From: Candidatus Fermentibacterota bacterium
GTDB taxonomy: Bacteria; Fermentibacterota; Fermentibacteria; Fermentibacterales; Fermentibacteraceae
Direction: 5' to 3'
Length of the DNA: 64,000 nucleotides
Assembly: GCA_002748705.1 (NCBI GenBank)
Contig: PDSZ01000016.1
Span: 49,259-113,258, forward strand
Shown here in pieces: positions 17,829 through 26,086 of this stretch (the stretch's first letter is position 1; every line of letters begins with the position of its first letter). Made by a program: the position numbers and the translations under genes. Under the pieces are notes generated by a model that saw only the letters and a program-made list of their open reading frames with translations, ran no database searches and had not been told where the DNA came from.

Positions 17829-19397
17829 ATGAGAGGGGAAAAACTGGAAGGCATTTACCTTAGTGCCCTTGTGCCGGAGATAAGGAAGCTGGTACTGAAC
17901 AGCAGATGTTCACAGGCAGGTATGTCATCTTCCAGAACCCTCTCCCTTCATTTTTCCGGAGGATGGCTGAACCTCCACGCTGCTCCGGAATCTCCCGGAA
18001 TATGGTGGAGCGAAAAGGAATCTGTAACTGCCCCCTCTTCTCCCTCCTGGGAACATCATCTTGACAATGCGGTTGTAGACCAGGTTGTCCAGCAAAGCAG
18101 CGACAGGGTAATCGAACTTCGTTTCAGAGAGCGAACTCCCTACGACAGAGGGGGAGTCAGGCTGATATTTGAAATCACCGGCAGGAACACAAACATCATT
18201 CTTGCACGGAATGAAGACTCAAGGATCCTTGCATGCCTGAGAAAGGTTCTCTCAAGAATAAACAGGTACCGCTCTATCTCTCCAGGCTCAGTCTACAATC
18301 CGCCACCTGTATCAGGCATTCCGGTCAGGAACTGGCAGAGCCCTGAAACTGCTGCTCTTCTTGAAGGAATAACTGAGCCCGGGGAGATATGCAGGCTTCT
18401 GGAAGGAGTGGGCCCTGCGGCAGCTCAGGCTATCCTGCTCTATTCAAAAGGGCCTGCAGAAGCGGTAAAATATCTGGGACAGCGTATATCTTCACAGGAT
18501 TTTCAGCCCTGGGAAACGCCAAAGGGAAAACTGCCTGTTCCAATCGGTAACGGCAAACCAGTCAATGAACCGCTTGCACCTCCTGCGGATTCTGAAGGAA
18601 AAGAGAACCTAAAAGAATACCGGCCTGCCGCAGATGACCTTGAGAAGCTTCTGAAAAAAAAGGCAGGAGCGCTGAGAAAAAAGATAAGAAGCGCACAGCT
18701 CTCTCTGGAAAGGCTGGAGAGTCCTGAGCGCCTTCGAATGCTTGGAAGCCTGCTGCTCACCTGGAAACACAATCTGAAAAAAGGCATGTCACAGGCCAGA
18801 CTGAAGGACTGGAGTGGAAAGGAAACGGTGATTCCCCTGAAACAGTCACTGAATCCTGCGGAGAATGCAGGCAGGTACTTCCGCAGGGCAGGAAGCATTC
18901 ACATAGAACAGGAAAGACTGGAGAAAATGGTTTCAGATTACACCGAAGAGCTGGCAGAAATACAGACTGTGCTCCATGAACTGGGAACTCTTCCAGAACA
19001 CAAGGCATCAGAAATGCTGGAAAAATTTTCGAAAAACAGAGATAACCATGCAACAGAGTTTCTTGAGTTTCTGCTTCCAGGCGGATGGAGGTGTCTCGCA
19101 GGGAGAAACGCCGTGCAAAACGACCGTCTCACATTCAGAAAAGCCGCAAGGGATGACATCTGGCTTCATGCAAGGGGGGTTGCAGGCGCCCATGTTATCA
19201 TCAGGCGTGACGGAAGACCTGACAACCCTTCAGCAGAAGCTCTGGAAGAGGCTGCCGGAATAGCTGCAGCCCATGCGTCCACAAGTGGTATCGTTCCAGT
19301 GGACTGGACTCTGGTAAAGTTCGTCAGGCGGCAAAAAGGCGGAGGGCCGGGACAGGTGGTCTACACAAGGGAAAAAACCGTATTTGCCCAGGTTTAG
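17829..19397 (+). CDS. rqcH: RqcH/NFACT ribosome-quality-control protein
   Basis: 522 aa. RqcH binds stalled large ribosomal subunits and recruits tRNA-Ala for Ala tailing of nascent chains. NFACT-N begins MRGEKLEGIYLSALVPEI; EITGRNTNIIL is the conserved E-x-x-G-R-x-x-N loop; a central coiled coil spans about residues 270-420 (ELEK/KKK-rich); NFACT-R is at the C-terminus (DDIWLHARGVAGAHVIIRR). ATG 17829 starts the protein exactly at the family N-terminus, but it lacks a good Shine-Dalgarno; ATG 17793 is an alternative. Transcribed divergently from yicC. Confidence 0.93.
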   Translation: MRGEKLEGIYLSALVPEIRKLVLNSRCSQAGMSSSRTLSLHFSGGWLNLHAAPESPGIWWSEKESVTAPSSPSWEHHLDNAVVDQVVQQSSDRVIELRFRERTPYDRGGVRLIFEITGRNTNIILARNEDSRILACLRKVLSRINRYRSISPGSVYNPPPVSGIPVRNWQSPETAALLEGITEPGEICRLLEGVGPAAAQAILLYSKGPAEAVKYLGQRISSQDFQPWETPKGKLPVPIGNGKPVNEPLAPPADSEGKENLKEYRPAADDLEKLLKKKAGALRKKIRSAQLSLERLESPERLRMLGSLLLTWKHNLKKGMSQARLKDWSGKETVIPLKQSLNPAENAGRYFRRAGSIHIEQERLEKMVSDYTEELAEIQTVLHELGTLPEHKASEMLEKFSKNRDNHATEFLEFLLPGGWRCLAGRNAVQNDRLTFRKAARDDIWLHARGVAGAHVIIRRDGRPDNPSAEALEEAAGIAAAHASTSGIVPVDWTLVKFVRRQKGGGPGQVVYTREKTVFAQV

Positions 19398-19494
19398 CCT
19401 ATAAATGTCATTATGCAGTCTCTCTCAGAACATGCCCGTTACTTTAGCAGAGGTAAGTTTTCCTGCACTGTGATTTCGGCAGTTTTCAGATGAA

Positions 19495-19503
19495 TGGTAC
19501 AAT
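19495..19503 (+). promoter_or_regulatory. Extended -10 promoter before deoB
   Basis: TGGTACAAT matches the extended -10 pattern TGnTATAAT (5 of 6 in the hexamer) and lies 26 nt before the deoB GTG in the 132-nt gap after rqcH. No convincing -35 is present, as expected for extended -10 promoters. Confidence 0.35.
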
Positions 19504-19529
19504 CTTATGTTCAGTGTATGGAGGTGCCT

Positions 19530-20678
19530 GTGAAAAAAGCAATACTGATAGTACTTGACGGTGTGGGAACAGGCGAAATGCCTGATGCGGACAGTTACGG
19601 AGACAGAGGAAGCGACACACTTGGAAACACCGCTGAAGCAGTTGGCGGACTGAACCTTCCCAACCTTCAGAAACTCGGGCTGGGAAACATTCACCGAATA
19701 AAGGGGGTGACTCCTGTAAATTCTCCCTCTGCATCCTGGGGAAAAATGGCAGAAGCTTCAGCAGGAAAAGACTCCATCACAGGCCACTGGGAAATGATGG
19801 GTATAATCTCTGAAGTTCCCATGCCCACATTCCCTGAAGGTTTTCCCGACTCTCTGATCAAAGAATTTGAAGAAGCAGCAGGAAGGCCTGTAATCGGAAA
19901 CGAGGTTGCGTCAGGAACGGAAATAATAGCCAGGCTCGGCGAAAAGCAGATGAGAACAGGTGGCCTGATCGTTTATACCTCTGCTGACAGCGTCTTTCAG
20001 ATTGCCGCACATGAAAAAACAGTTCCAGTTGAAGAACTGTACAGCTGCTGTGAAACAGCAAGGAAAATGCTTCAGCCTCCCTCATTCGGTGTCGGAAGGG
20101 TTATTGCAAGGCCCTTTGAAGGAGTGCCGGGCAGTTTTGCAAGAACCTCCGGAAGAAAGGACTTCTCTCTTCCTCCGCCTGGAACGACTGCCCTTGACCT
20201 TATGGCAGAGAAAGGCATTCCTGTGGCTGGCGTAGGAAAAGTTGATGATCTGTTTGCCCACAGAAACATCAAAGCTGTACATGCAGGCTCCAACCGTGAG
20301 GAGATGGACATTCTTCTAAACATGACCAGAAACTCTGAAGGGGGCTTCATCTTTGCCAACCTCTGTGACTTCGACATGAAATGGGGTCACAGAAACGACT
20401 TCAGAGGATTTGCCGCAGGGCTTGAAGAATTCGATAAATGGCTTCCGCTGATGCTGGCTGAAATAACAGAAGACGATATTCTTCTCATAACAGCAGACCA
20501 CGGGAACGACCCTACTACTCCAAGCACCGACCATTCACGGGAATATGTGCCTCTTCTGGCATATTCACCGAAAAAACCATGTGTTGACCTGGGTATTCGT
20601 TCAACATTCAGCGACATATCGGTAACACTTGCTGAATTCTTTGAACTTGGAGGCATCTTTTCCGGAAAAGGACTATGA
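19530..20678 (+). CDS. deoB: Phosphopentomutase
   Basis: 382 aa. Interconverts (deoxy)ribose 1- and 5-phosphates in nucleoside salvage. Alkaline-phosphatase-superfamily metal motifs are present: VLDGVGTGEMPDA near the start, DTLGNTAEA, the GKDSITGHWEM loop with the phosphorylated Thr region, and ITADHGNDPTTPSTDHSRE near the end. The GTG start at 19530 is chosen because a GGAGGT ends 4 nt upstream; longer frames would bury that site. Its stop overlaps the cdd ATG (ATGA), a coherent salvage pair. Confidence 0.96.
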   Translation: MKKAILIVLDGVGTGEMPDADSYGDRGSDTLGNTAEAVGGLNLPNLQKLGLGNIHRIKGVTPVNSPSASWGKMAEASAGKDSITGHWEMMGIISEVPMPTFPEGFPDSLIKEFEEAAGRPVIGNEVASGTEIIARLGEKQMRTGGLIVYTSADSVFQIAAHEKTVPVEELYSCCETARKMLQPPSFGVGRVIARPFEGVPGSFARTSGRKDFSLPPPGTTALDLMAEKGIPVAGVGKVDDLFAHRNIKAVHAGSNREEMDILLNMTRNSEGGFIFANLCDFDMKWGHRNDFRGFAAGLEEFDKWLPLMLAEITEDDILLITADHGNDPTTPSTDHSREYVPLLAYSPKKPCVDLGIRSTFSDISVTLAEFFELGGIFSGKGL

Positions 20679-21055
20679 CAACTGAATACATGCTGAATGA
20701 AGCAAGAAGCCTTATCCGCTCATCCTATGCTCCATACTCTTCATTCAGGGTTGCAGCGGTGCTTGAAGATACTGAAGGCCAGCTTTTTGCCGGAGTAAAT
20801 GTTGAGAATTCGTCATACGGCATGACCATGTGCGCAGAGAGGTCAGCAGTTTTTTCTGCAGTGGCATCAGGAAGCAGAGCGTTTCGCTCCATGGTTATCT
20901 ATTCACCTGACGGACCTCCGATACCATGCGGCGCATGCCGCCAGGTGCTCTGGGAGTTCTGTGATGAAGAGTTCTCTATAACGGTGGCGTCTGACGGGAT
21001 TCCTTCCAGAGAATACCGCCTGGGAGATCTTCTTCCTGAGGCTTTTCAGCTTTAG
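20675..21055 (+). CDS. cdd: Cytidine deaminase
   Basis: 126 aa, full length for the tetrameric family. Deaminates cytidine and deoxycytidine to the uridine forms. Zinc-site motifs are CAERSAVFSA (Cys with catalytic Glu) and PCGACRQVLWEF (two Cys), plus NVENSSYG for substrate contact. Translationally coupled to deoB. The last 80 nt overlap, antisense, the 3' end of the PAS-protein gene. Confidence 0.97.
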   Translation: MTTEYMLNEARSLIRSSYAPYSSFRVAAVLEDTEGQLFAGVNVENSSYGMTMCAERSAVFSAVASGSRAFRSMVIYSPDGPPIPCGACRQVLWEFCDEEFSITVASDGIPSREYRLGDLLPEAFQL

Positions 21056-23042
21056 CCAGAAGATTGCTTACCATCTGCACTGCATCTATTGTACGGAATC
21101 CGTCGGGAAGGTGAAGCAGATCACTTTCAGCCCTGGCACCCCCTGCCTGTATAATGGTAATTCCGGAAAGGTCACAGCTCAGCTCTTTCAGGGAGAACTC
21201 TGCCAGCGCGTCAGAGGCAATTAGTATTCCTCTGTTTCGCCCCAGGAACCGTCTTCTGATCTCTTCGGCGCTGGTTTCAATGGCTGCTGAAAATCCTGCG
21301 CTTCTCAGAGCGGCGTAAAGCCTGGCTGAATCGGCAAATCCAGGAAGAGCTATGAGTATTGCAGCCTCTTCGTCAGACATCATTGCGCACTCAAATGAAA
21401 AGTCGAAAATCACAGTGCTGTCCCTTGTCTCACAGCTTACCTTTCCCCAGGCTGAATTAACCATTGCATAAACCGATGCAAGCCCCGGATCTTCTTCCTG
21501 AACTGGAATGAAATGCCTGTCCAGCTCACTCTGAATACCCTCAAGACCATCAAGAACTATCCGTATAACAGAGTTTCTGCCCAAAACTGCAGTCTTAATC
21601 AGCACTTTGCGCACAAGGCCGGTGTTACTCACAACTATGAGCAGTCTGGCCATGATGTTTTCAAGACAGGTGGGGTCAATCAGGCCTGTTGCATGCACCT
21701 CTGTATTCACCTCAAGTAAGATATCAGGCTCCAGAAGATGGCGAAATATTCCTCTGTTCTCCTGAAGGAAACAGTCAAAACGAACTCTTTCAGGGAAGGC
21801 AGTTTGCCCTGTAAGCAGAGAAAACTCAGAAGCGAAGGATCTCAAGGTTCTGAGAGCAACCTGAGGACGATCTGTTTCAAGTGCTTCTCTTGCTTTCTGA
21901 ACCTTTCGGAAGAAGACCTCTGTCATCATCCTGTATCCCTGCATAACCGCCGACTGGCTGCCGGAACCTGCAAGGCCCGTACCTGGAAGTGGATAGCAGA
22001 TACCTGCTGTACTGTCATCGTCTACCATTGTCCATACAACACGGTGATAGAGAAAACCTCTGTCAGTTCTCATTCGGGCATCCAGAAATCCTTCAGAATT
22101 ACGGTTCATCTCGCAGCAGATACGGCGACGGTCATCCTGATGAAAACAGGAAATAAATACCTCTTCAGACGAACCGGACACAAATTTTTCTCCGCCACCC
22201 AGAAGTGGACGGAAGTTCCCGGAAGAATCCAGAAGCCAGAGCATTACTCCTGCTGAATCCGCAGCCTTGCCTGCTGTTTTTTTCTCCTTAACCATTGCCA
22301 GACCCAGTGCCCGCTTGCCGGAAATATTCTTTGCCACCATGACAGCACAGATTTCCCTGTCGTTTTCCATCAGATCTGCTGATATCTCAACAGGATAAAT
22401 CTCACCTTTTGAGTTTTGGTGCTCTGTTTCAAACTGAAGAGAACCCTTCTTTACCAGAGAGTTCCATAAAATGCTCCACTGTTCCTGATCGGCAACCGGA
22501 TTAAGATCAGATATGTGTTTGCTGCTTATTCTTCTTCTGGATATTCCAAGCTTTGCCGCAACTTTCCGGTTACCCATTATGAATTTGCCTTTGGAATCAA
22601 GAACATATATCTCGTCAGAACTGGAATTCAGCATGGAATCAAGGAACTTGCACCGCTCCTGGCACTGTTTGGAGCTTGTCTGATCTGAAAGAAGAGCAGT
22701 AAAGCTTCCCCTGGCCTGGGAGAAGCAGAGAAGTTTGAAGTACATTCCGAACGCAGGGGAGAAAAACTCCTTCTCTACCGGTTCTCCTGTAAGGGCAACC
22801 CTTGTGAATATCTCAGTGTCTTCAACTGTAGAGGCTATGGAGAAAAGGCCGTTTATCCTTTTGCCTCTGACCTTCTCCATAGTGAGTCCTGTAAGTTCGG
22901 TGAAGGCGTGGTTCACCTCCTGAACGGAATAGTCAACAGCGTCTCCTCGCCCATTAACCAGAACATCGCCTGAAATATAGGCAGAGGGAAGCGCTCCTAT
23001 AATCTGCCTGAACAGCTGGGACAGGTTTTCAGGACTCTGCAA
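20976..23042 (-). CDS. PAS sensor protein with degenerate kinase-like and receiver-like regions
   Basis: 688 aa from a TTG start (GGAGGT ends 5 nt upstream). At least two PAS folds are readable: residues about 15-125 (VNHAFTELTGLTMEKVRGK) and 130-245 (FLDSMLNSSSDEIYVLDSKGKFIMGNRKVAAKLG ... VAKNISGKRA). A third PAS-like stretch lies near 260-340. The region 370-560 has the layout of a histidine-kinase dimerisation and ATPase unit, but I see no phospho-acceptor His in context, no clean N box and only a vestigial Gly box. The last 120 residues look like a receiver domain without a clear phospho-Asp. Probably a signalling pseudo-kinase. It ends within the antisense 3' end of cdd. Confidence 0.7.
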   Translation of the reverse strand: MQSPENLSQLFRQIIGALPSAYISGDVLVNGRGDAVDYSVQEVNHAFTELTGLTMEKVRGKRINGLFSIASTVEDTEIFTRVALTGEPVEKEFFSPAFGMYFKLLCFSQARGSFTALLSDQTSSKQCQERCKFLDSMLNSSSDEIYVLDSKGKFIMGNRKVAAKLGISRRRISSKHISDLNPVADQEQWSILWNSLVKKGSLQFETEHQNSKGEIYPVEISADLMENDREICAVMVAKNISGKRALGLAMVKEKKTAGKAADSAGVMLWLLDSSGNFRPLLGGGEKFVSGSSEEVFISCFHQDDRRRICCEMNRNSEGFLDARMRTDRGFLYHRVVWTMVDDDSTAGICYPLPGTGLAGSGSQSAVMQGYRMMTEVFFRKVQKAREALETDRPQVALRTLRSFASEFSLLTGQTAFPERVRFDCFLQENRGIFRHLLEPDILLEVNTEVHATGLIDPTCLENIMARLLIVVSNTGLVRKVLIKTAVLGRNSVIRIVLDGLEGIQSELDRHFIPVQEEDPGLASVYAMVNSAWGKVSCETRDSTVIFDFSFECAMMSDEEAAILIALPGFADSARLYAALRSAGFSAAIETSAEEIRRRFLGRNRGILIASDALAEFSLKELSCDLSGITIIQAGGARAESDLLHLPDGFRTIDAVQMVSNLLAKAEKPQEEDLPGGILWKESRQTPPL

Positions 23043-23098
23043 TCAAAACCTCCAAAACGATGATACAATATAAGCGGGACAGTTGAAACGGAATACCC

Positions 23099-23128
23099 TT
23101 GACAGAAACACAATCATACCTGTACTGT
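23099..23128 (+). promoter_or_regulatory. Promoter before the PC4-like gene
   Basis: Perfect -35 TTGACA (23099-23104), 18-nt spacer, TACTGT -10 (23123-23128), 28 nt before the ATG. It lies between the divergent PAS gene and the PC4-like gene. Confidence 0.5.
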
Positions 23129-23156
23129 ACCCTTCAACTTTTCAAGGAGACAGACA

Positions 23157-23387
23157 ATGGAAAAACAGATTGCTCAGCTGGAAAAGGGCGAGGACATTGT
23201 CAGAGTTGCTCTGACAGAGTTCCGTAAACGGCAATACATTGAAATACGAACCTATTACATGGCTGATGACGGAGAGTGGAAACCCACAAGAAAAGGTATT
23301 ACACTTAATCCGGATCTTATGAGGGAAGTGCATCAGGCTCTGGGCAAAGCTCTGAAAGAGCTTGAATCAGAAGAGCAGCAGAGCTGA
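23157..23387 (+). CDS. PC4/YdbC-type single-stranded DNA-binding protein
   Basis: 76 aa. The whole protein matches the PC4 (p15 coactivator C-terminal) fold: RVALTEFRKRQYIEIRTYYMADDGEWKPTRKGI contains the beta strands and the W-K-P-T-x-K-G-I signature, then a C-terminal amphipathic dimerisation helix. Bacterial members bind ssDNA non-specifically and are suggested to act in transcription or replication. AAGGAGA lies 7 nt upstream of the ATG, and it has its own promoter. Transcribed as a single gene, as far as can be seen. Confidence 0.85.
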   Translation: MEKQIAQLEKGEDIVRVALTEFRKRQYIEIRTYYMADDGEWKPTRKGITLNPDLMREVHQALGKALKELESEEQQS

Positions 23388-23771
23388 AACCAGTCTGCAT
23401 TGGAAGTATTCCCGTTCCAGAGCCAGTGACATAAACTCCTGTCAGAGAAGTCAGCTGCAACTGTACGGAATAGTTTCATGGTACCCTTCTGCCCGGTAAT
23501 CCGGAGCAGCTGCCGCAAATTTTCATTTGCAGCTGTGTTCTGAAGGCTCTCAGACAACAGCTTTGCAGCTCCAGGAAATGCATTCTGCAACGCTGCATCG
23601 AAATTCTTGCGCCTTTCAAACAGAACTGATCTCTGCAACCGGCCCTTCACCTGGCAATTACTTTGCAAAACAAACCTGCGTCAGTACCTTTTACCGAAAA
23701 CAGAAGAAATGAAGAAGCAGTTGGTACTTGCAGATTTTCTTAGGTTATGCAATGTTCCTTATGGAGGTAGA
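23388..23771 (+). other. Gap of 384 nt before the sigma-factor operon
   Basis: No convincing gene. On the minus strand a 111-codon open frame (23333-23668) spans most of it and overlaps the end of the PC4-like gene; it contains a helical-looking stretch (AALQNAFPGAAKLLSESLQNTAANENLRQLL is read at about residues 24-54) but no family I recognise. ATG codons at 23607 and 23709 are in frame with the sigma gene but lack a Shine-Dalgarno. This gap presumably holds the sigma-operon promoter; I could not identify it. Confidence 0.3.
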
Positions 23772-24326
23772 ATGCAGAAGAAATCTGCTAAACGAATCAG
23801 GCTTGAAAAAGAGATAATGGACAATCTGGACAGTCTGTACAGGTATGCTCTTCATCTCAGTCGAAACAGTGAAGACGCATCTGATCTGGTTCAGGAAACA
23901 TGCGTAAGGTCACTGAGAGCTGCCGACAGGTTCCGTGAGGGAACTAATCCCAGAGCCTGGCTGTTCACAATAATGAAAAACATTTTTCTCAATCAGCAGA
24001 GGGCCAAAAAACGCAGCGAGATATCCAGCGACTGGACAGATGAGGTGGAGAGCGGCGACAGAAGATTTACAGGAAGTATATGGCCCCAGCCGTTTGAGCT
24101 GTTCCTGAGGGAGCTTATAAAGGAAGATATCGAAACGGCAATGGATACTCTGAACGATAACTACAGAAATGTATTCGTTCTGTGCGACATTGAGGGGTTT
24201 TCATATGTTGAAGCTGCAGAGCATCTTTCCATTCCTGTGGGTACGGTAAGGTCAAGACTGCACCGGGCCAGAGCAGCAATGCAGAGCGCTCTCAGCCAGT
24301 GGTTCAATCAGGGTTTGGAGAATTAA
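23772..24326 (+). CDS. ECF-family RNA polymerase sigma factor
   Basis: 184 aa. Region 2 (LYRYALHLSRNSEDASDLVQET ... NPRAWLFTIMKNIFLNQQR) and region 4 (LNDNYRNVFVLCDIEGFSYVEAAEHL, then IPVGTVRSRLHRAR helix-turn-helix) are complete, and there is no region 3, the ECF layout. ATG 23772 is chosen because GGAGGT ends 3 nt before it and the protein then starts at the usual place before region 2. The stop overlaps the anti-sigma ATG (TAATG). It likely controls this cluster and possibly the envelope genes downstream; that is inference. Confidence 0.93.
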   Translation: MQKKSAKRIRLEKEIMDNLDSLYRYALHLSRNSEDASDLVQETCVRSLRAADRFREGTNPRAWLFTIMKNIFLNQQRAKKRSEISSDWTDEVESGDRRFTGSIWPQPFELFLRELIKEDIETAMDTLNDNYRNVFVLCDIEGFSYVEAAEHLSIPVGTVRSRLHRARAAMQSALSQWFNQGLEN

Positions 24327-24553
24327 TGGGTCCTGAGTGTCAATTCGTTTTTGAGCATTACAATGATTACATTTCCGGTGAGCTTGACGAACACCAGTCA
24401 ATGAGGATTGAGAGGCACCTTGAACAGTGCAGTAAATGTGAACTTTTTCTGGGAAAGTATTCTGCGCTGCACATAAAAACAGTAAAACTTCTCAGAGTTT
24501 CTGCACCATCCTCACTGAAATCATCTATTTCAGAACTGATGGCAGAGATTTGA
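24326..24553 (+). CDS. Zinc-finger anti-sigma factor
   Basis: 75 aa. Contains H-x3-C-x2-C (HLEQCSKC, about residues 34-41) preceded by a helix, the ZAS/zf-HC2 anti-sigma signature. It has no membrane helix, so it is a soluble anti-sigma factor, perhaps redox- or zinc-responsive. Start overlaps the sigma stop by one base, a typical sigma/anti-sigma coupling. Confidence 0.85.
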   Translation: MGPECQFVFEHYNDYISGELDEHQSMRIERHLEQCSKCELFLGKYSALHIKTVKLLRVSAPSSLKSSISELMAEI

Positions 24554-24876
24554 AGATACGGCTTCTTACAATACTGATTATTGCTGCAGCCCTGTCAACG
24601 CCTGTACTGTTCAGGAATTCAGTTTCCACAATAAGAAGCAGCAATGAACTTACTGCGATCTCCTGGCTGCTTGCAGAGCATTACGGCTCAGGATCTTATT
24701 CCGTATATCCACTTGTATTCAACATAGATGCCGACAGCACGGGAGTGCTTTCAGTTATTCAGGGCTCACCGTCCACAATTCCTCCTTCGCTGCCTTTGCC
24801 GGAGGGTGTTCCTTTTCCGCTGCAGTACACACAGCAGGGATCTGCCATAACCATCAGATTCAGAGAGGTACCATGA
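24550..24876 (+). CDS. Small exported protein of unknown function
   Basis: 108 aa from a TTG start overlapping the anti-sigma stop as TTGA. A hydrophobic N-terminus (LLTILIIAAALSTPVLF) is a signal peptide or membrane anchor; the rest is probably periplasmic, with a Pro-rich centre (SPSTIPPSLPLPEGVPFP). No family recognised. Its tight overlap with the sigma/anti-sigma pair and the following lipoprotein makes it a likely part of the same response. Confidence 0.6.
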   Translation: MKIRLLTILIIAAALSTPVLFRNSVSTIRSSNELTAISWLLAEHYGSGSYSVYPLVFNIDADSTGVLSVIQGSPSTIPPSLPLPEGVPFPLQYTQQGSAITIRFREVP

Positions 24877-25367
24877 AAACCACGCTGCTTATTCTCACAA
24901 CTGCCATTATCCTCACAGCAGGGTGTGCAGACAATGCGGAGAACACACAGGAACAGCAGATAACTGCTGAAGTACCTGTAATGACCATTCCAGGCTCCCT
25001 TGAGGTGCCATCAGGTGAAGGGCTTGCCGCCTTTGATGAAAGCCTGCACGATGCAGTACTCCTCTATTGCTGGATTCCCATGGGAAACTATGAAGAAAGC
25101 CTTTCTGACCTGCTATTCCTTGGAACTGTTGCAGAAAGGGGCATAACAGCTGTTCCGGTGCAGTTTGACGGAGAGGTCAGGAACGCTGCGCAGAACCAGT
25201 TGAACCAGCTTGAAATACCCCTTGGAGTTGCTCTGGGCAACGATTCTCTGAGGGAATACCTTGGCGTTGAACTGCTGCCCTCAGCTGTCCTTGTTCTCAA
25301 CACAGGCGAAGAATTCAGAGCCAGTGGATTCGGAGCTGCTGAAAGGGCTGTCAGGAGTGGAAATTGA
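24873..25367 (+). CDS. Thioredoxin-like lipoprotein without CxxC
   Basis: 164 aa. Lipobox LTAGC with acylated Cys at residue 18. The mature part reads like a TlpA/thioredoxin fold: VLLYCWIPMGNYEESLSDL is where W-C-x-x-C would be, GITAVPVQFDGE the next strand, LLPSAVLVLNTGE the cis-Pro and final strands. The active-site CxxC is replaced (WIPMGN), with a lone Cys two residues before the Trp, so classical disulfide exchange is unlikely. ATGA overlap upstream, TTGA overlap to lpxH downstream. Confidence 0.65.
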   Translation: MKTTLLILTTAIILTAGCADNAENTQEQQITAEVPVMTIPGSLEVPSGEGLAAFDESLHDAVLLYCWIPMGNYEESLSDLLFLGTVAERGITAVPVQFDGEVRNAAQNQLNQLEIPLGVALGNDSLREYLGVELLPSAVLVLNTGEEFRASGFGAAERAVRSGN

Positions 25368-26086
25368 CAGAATACCTTATCAGCGACCTGCACCTTTATC
25401 CACAGTGGGTGGAACATCCCGGCAGGGAGCTCTTTCACAGTTTCCTTGAGAAACTCGCAGAGGAGGAGCCAGGGAGACTCTGGATACTTGGAGACCTCTT
25501 TGACTACTGGTTTGAATACCGTACGGTGATGCCGTCAGGATTCACCTCTACCCTGTGCCTTCTGCAAAAGCTTAAAGGCAGAGGCTGGAAGACAGTATTC
25601 ATCCCGGGCAACCACGACTGGTGGTGCGGCAGACTGCTTGAAGAAGCATCAGGAATGGAAATCGTCAGAAAAGACTGCTGCCGAATTACAATTCAGGGGC
25701 TTAAATGTCTTTTCTCCCACGGTGACGGCATGGGAAAAGGTGACACAGGCTACAGGCTGATGAAACCTCTCCTCCGTTCTTCTGTATCAACCTTTCTTTT
25801 CTACTGCCTTCATCCGGACACAGCAGCCTTTATAGCAGGGCTCTTCTCCAATACCAGCAAACGGATTCTCAGGAAGAGGGTAGACACAATACCTGCCTGT
25901 CTTGCCCGGTGGGCGCAGGAGAGAAAAAAAGAAGGTATTGATCTGGTGGTAACAGGCCACACACACTGCCCTGCAGTAACCGAAATGGAAGGCCTGATAC
26001 ATGCTTCCACTGGCGACTGGATTACTCACTTCACATACTTGACCATTAGTGAAGGGCAGATAAAACTGAATGAATACAAAGCCTGA
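25364..26086 (+). CDS. lpxH: UDP-2,3-diacylglucosamine diphosphatase-like metallophosphoesterase
   Basis: 240 aa from a TTG start (AGGAG 6 nt upstream, TTGA overlap). Calcineurin-like metal motifs are in order: ISDLHL, GDLFDYW, GNHD, SHGDG, GHTH. The layout and length match LpxH, which makes lipid X for lipid A at the inner membrane; the GNHD form (rather than GNRD) is common in Bacteroidetes-type members. It opens an envelope-glycan run, consistent with the role, though another sugar-nucleotide hydrolase is possible. Overlaps the next gene by 17 nt. Confidence 0.82.
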   Translation: MTEYLISDLHLYPQWVEHPGRELFHSFLEKLAEEEPGRLWILGDLFDYWFEYRTVMPSGFTSTLCLLQKLKGRGWKTVFIPGNHDWWCGRLLEEASGMEIVRKDCCRITIQGLKCLFSHGDGMGKGDTGYRLMKPLLRSSVSTFLFYCLHPDTAAFIAGLFSNTSKRILRKRVDTIPACLARWAQERKKEGIDLVVTGHTHCPAVTEMEGLIHASTGDWITHFTYLTISEGQIKLNEYKA

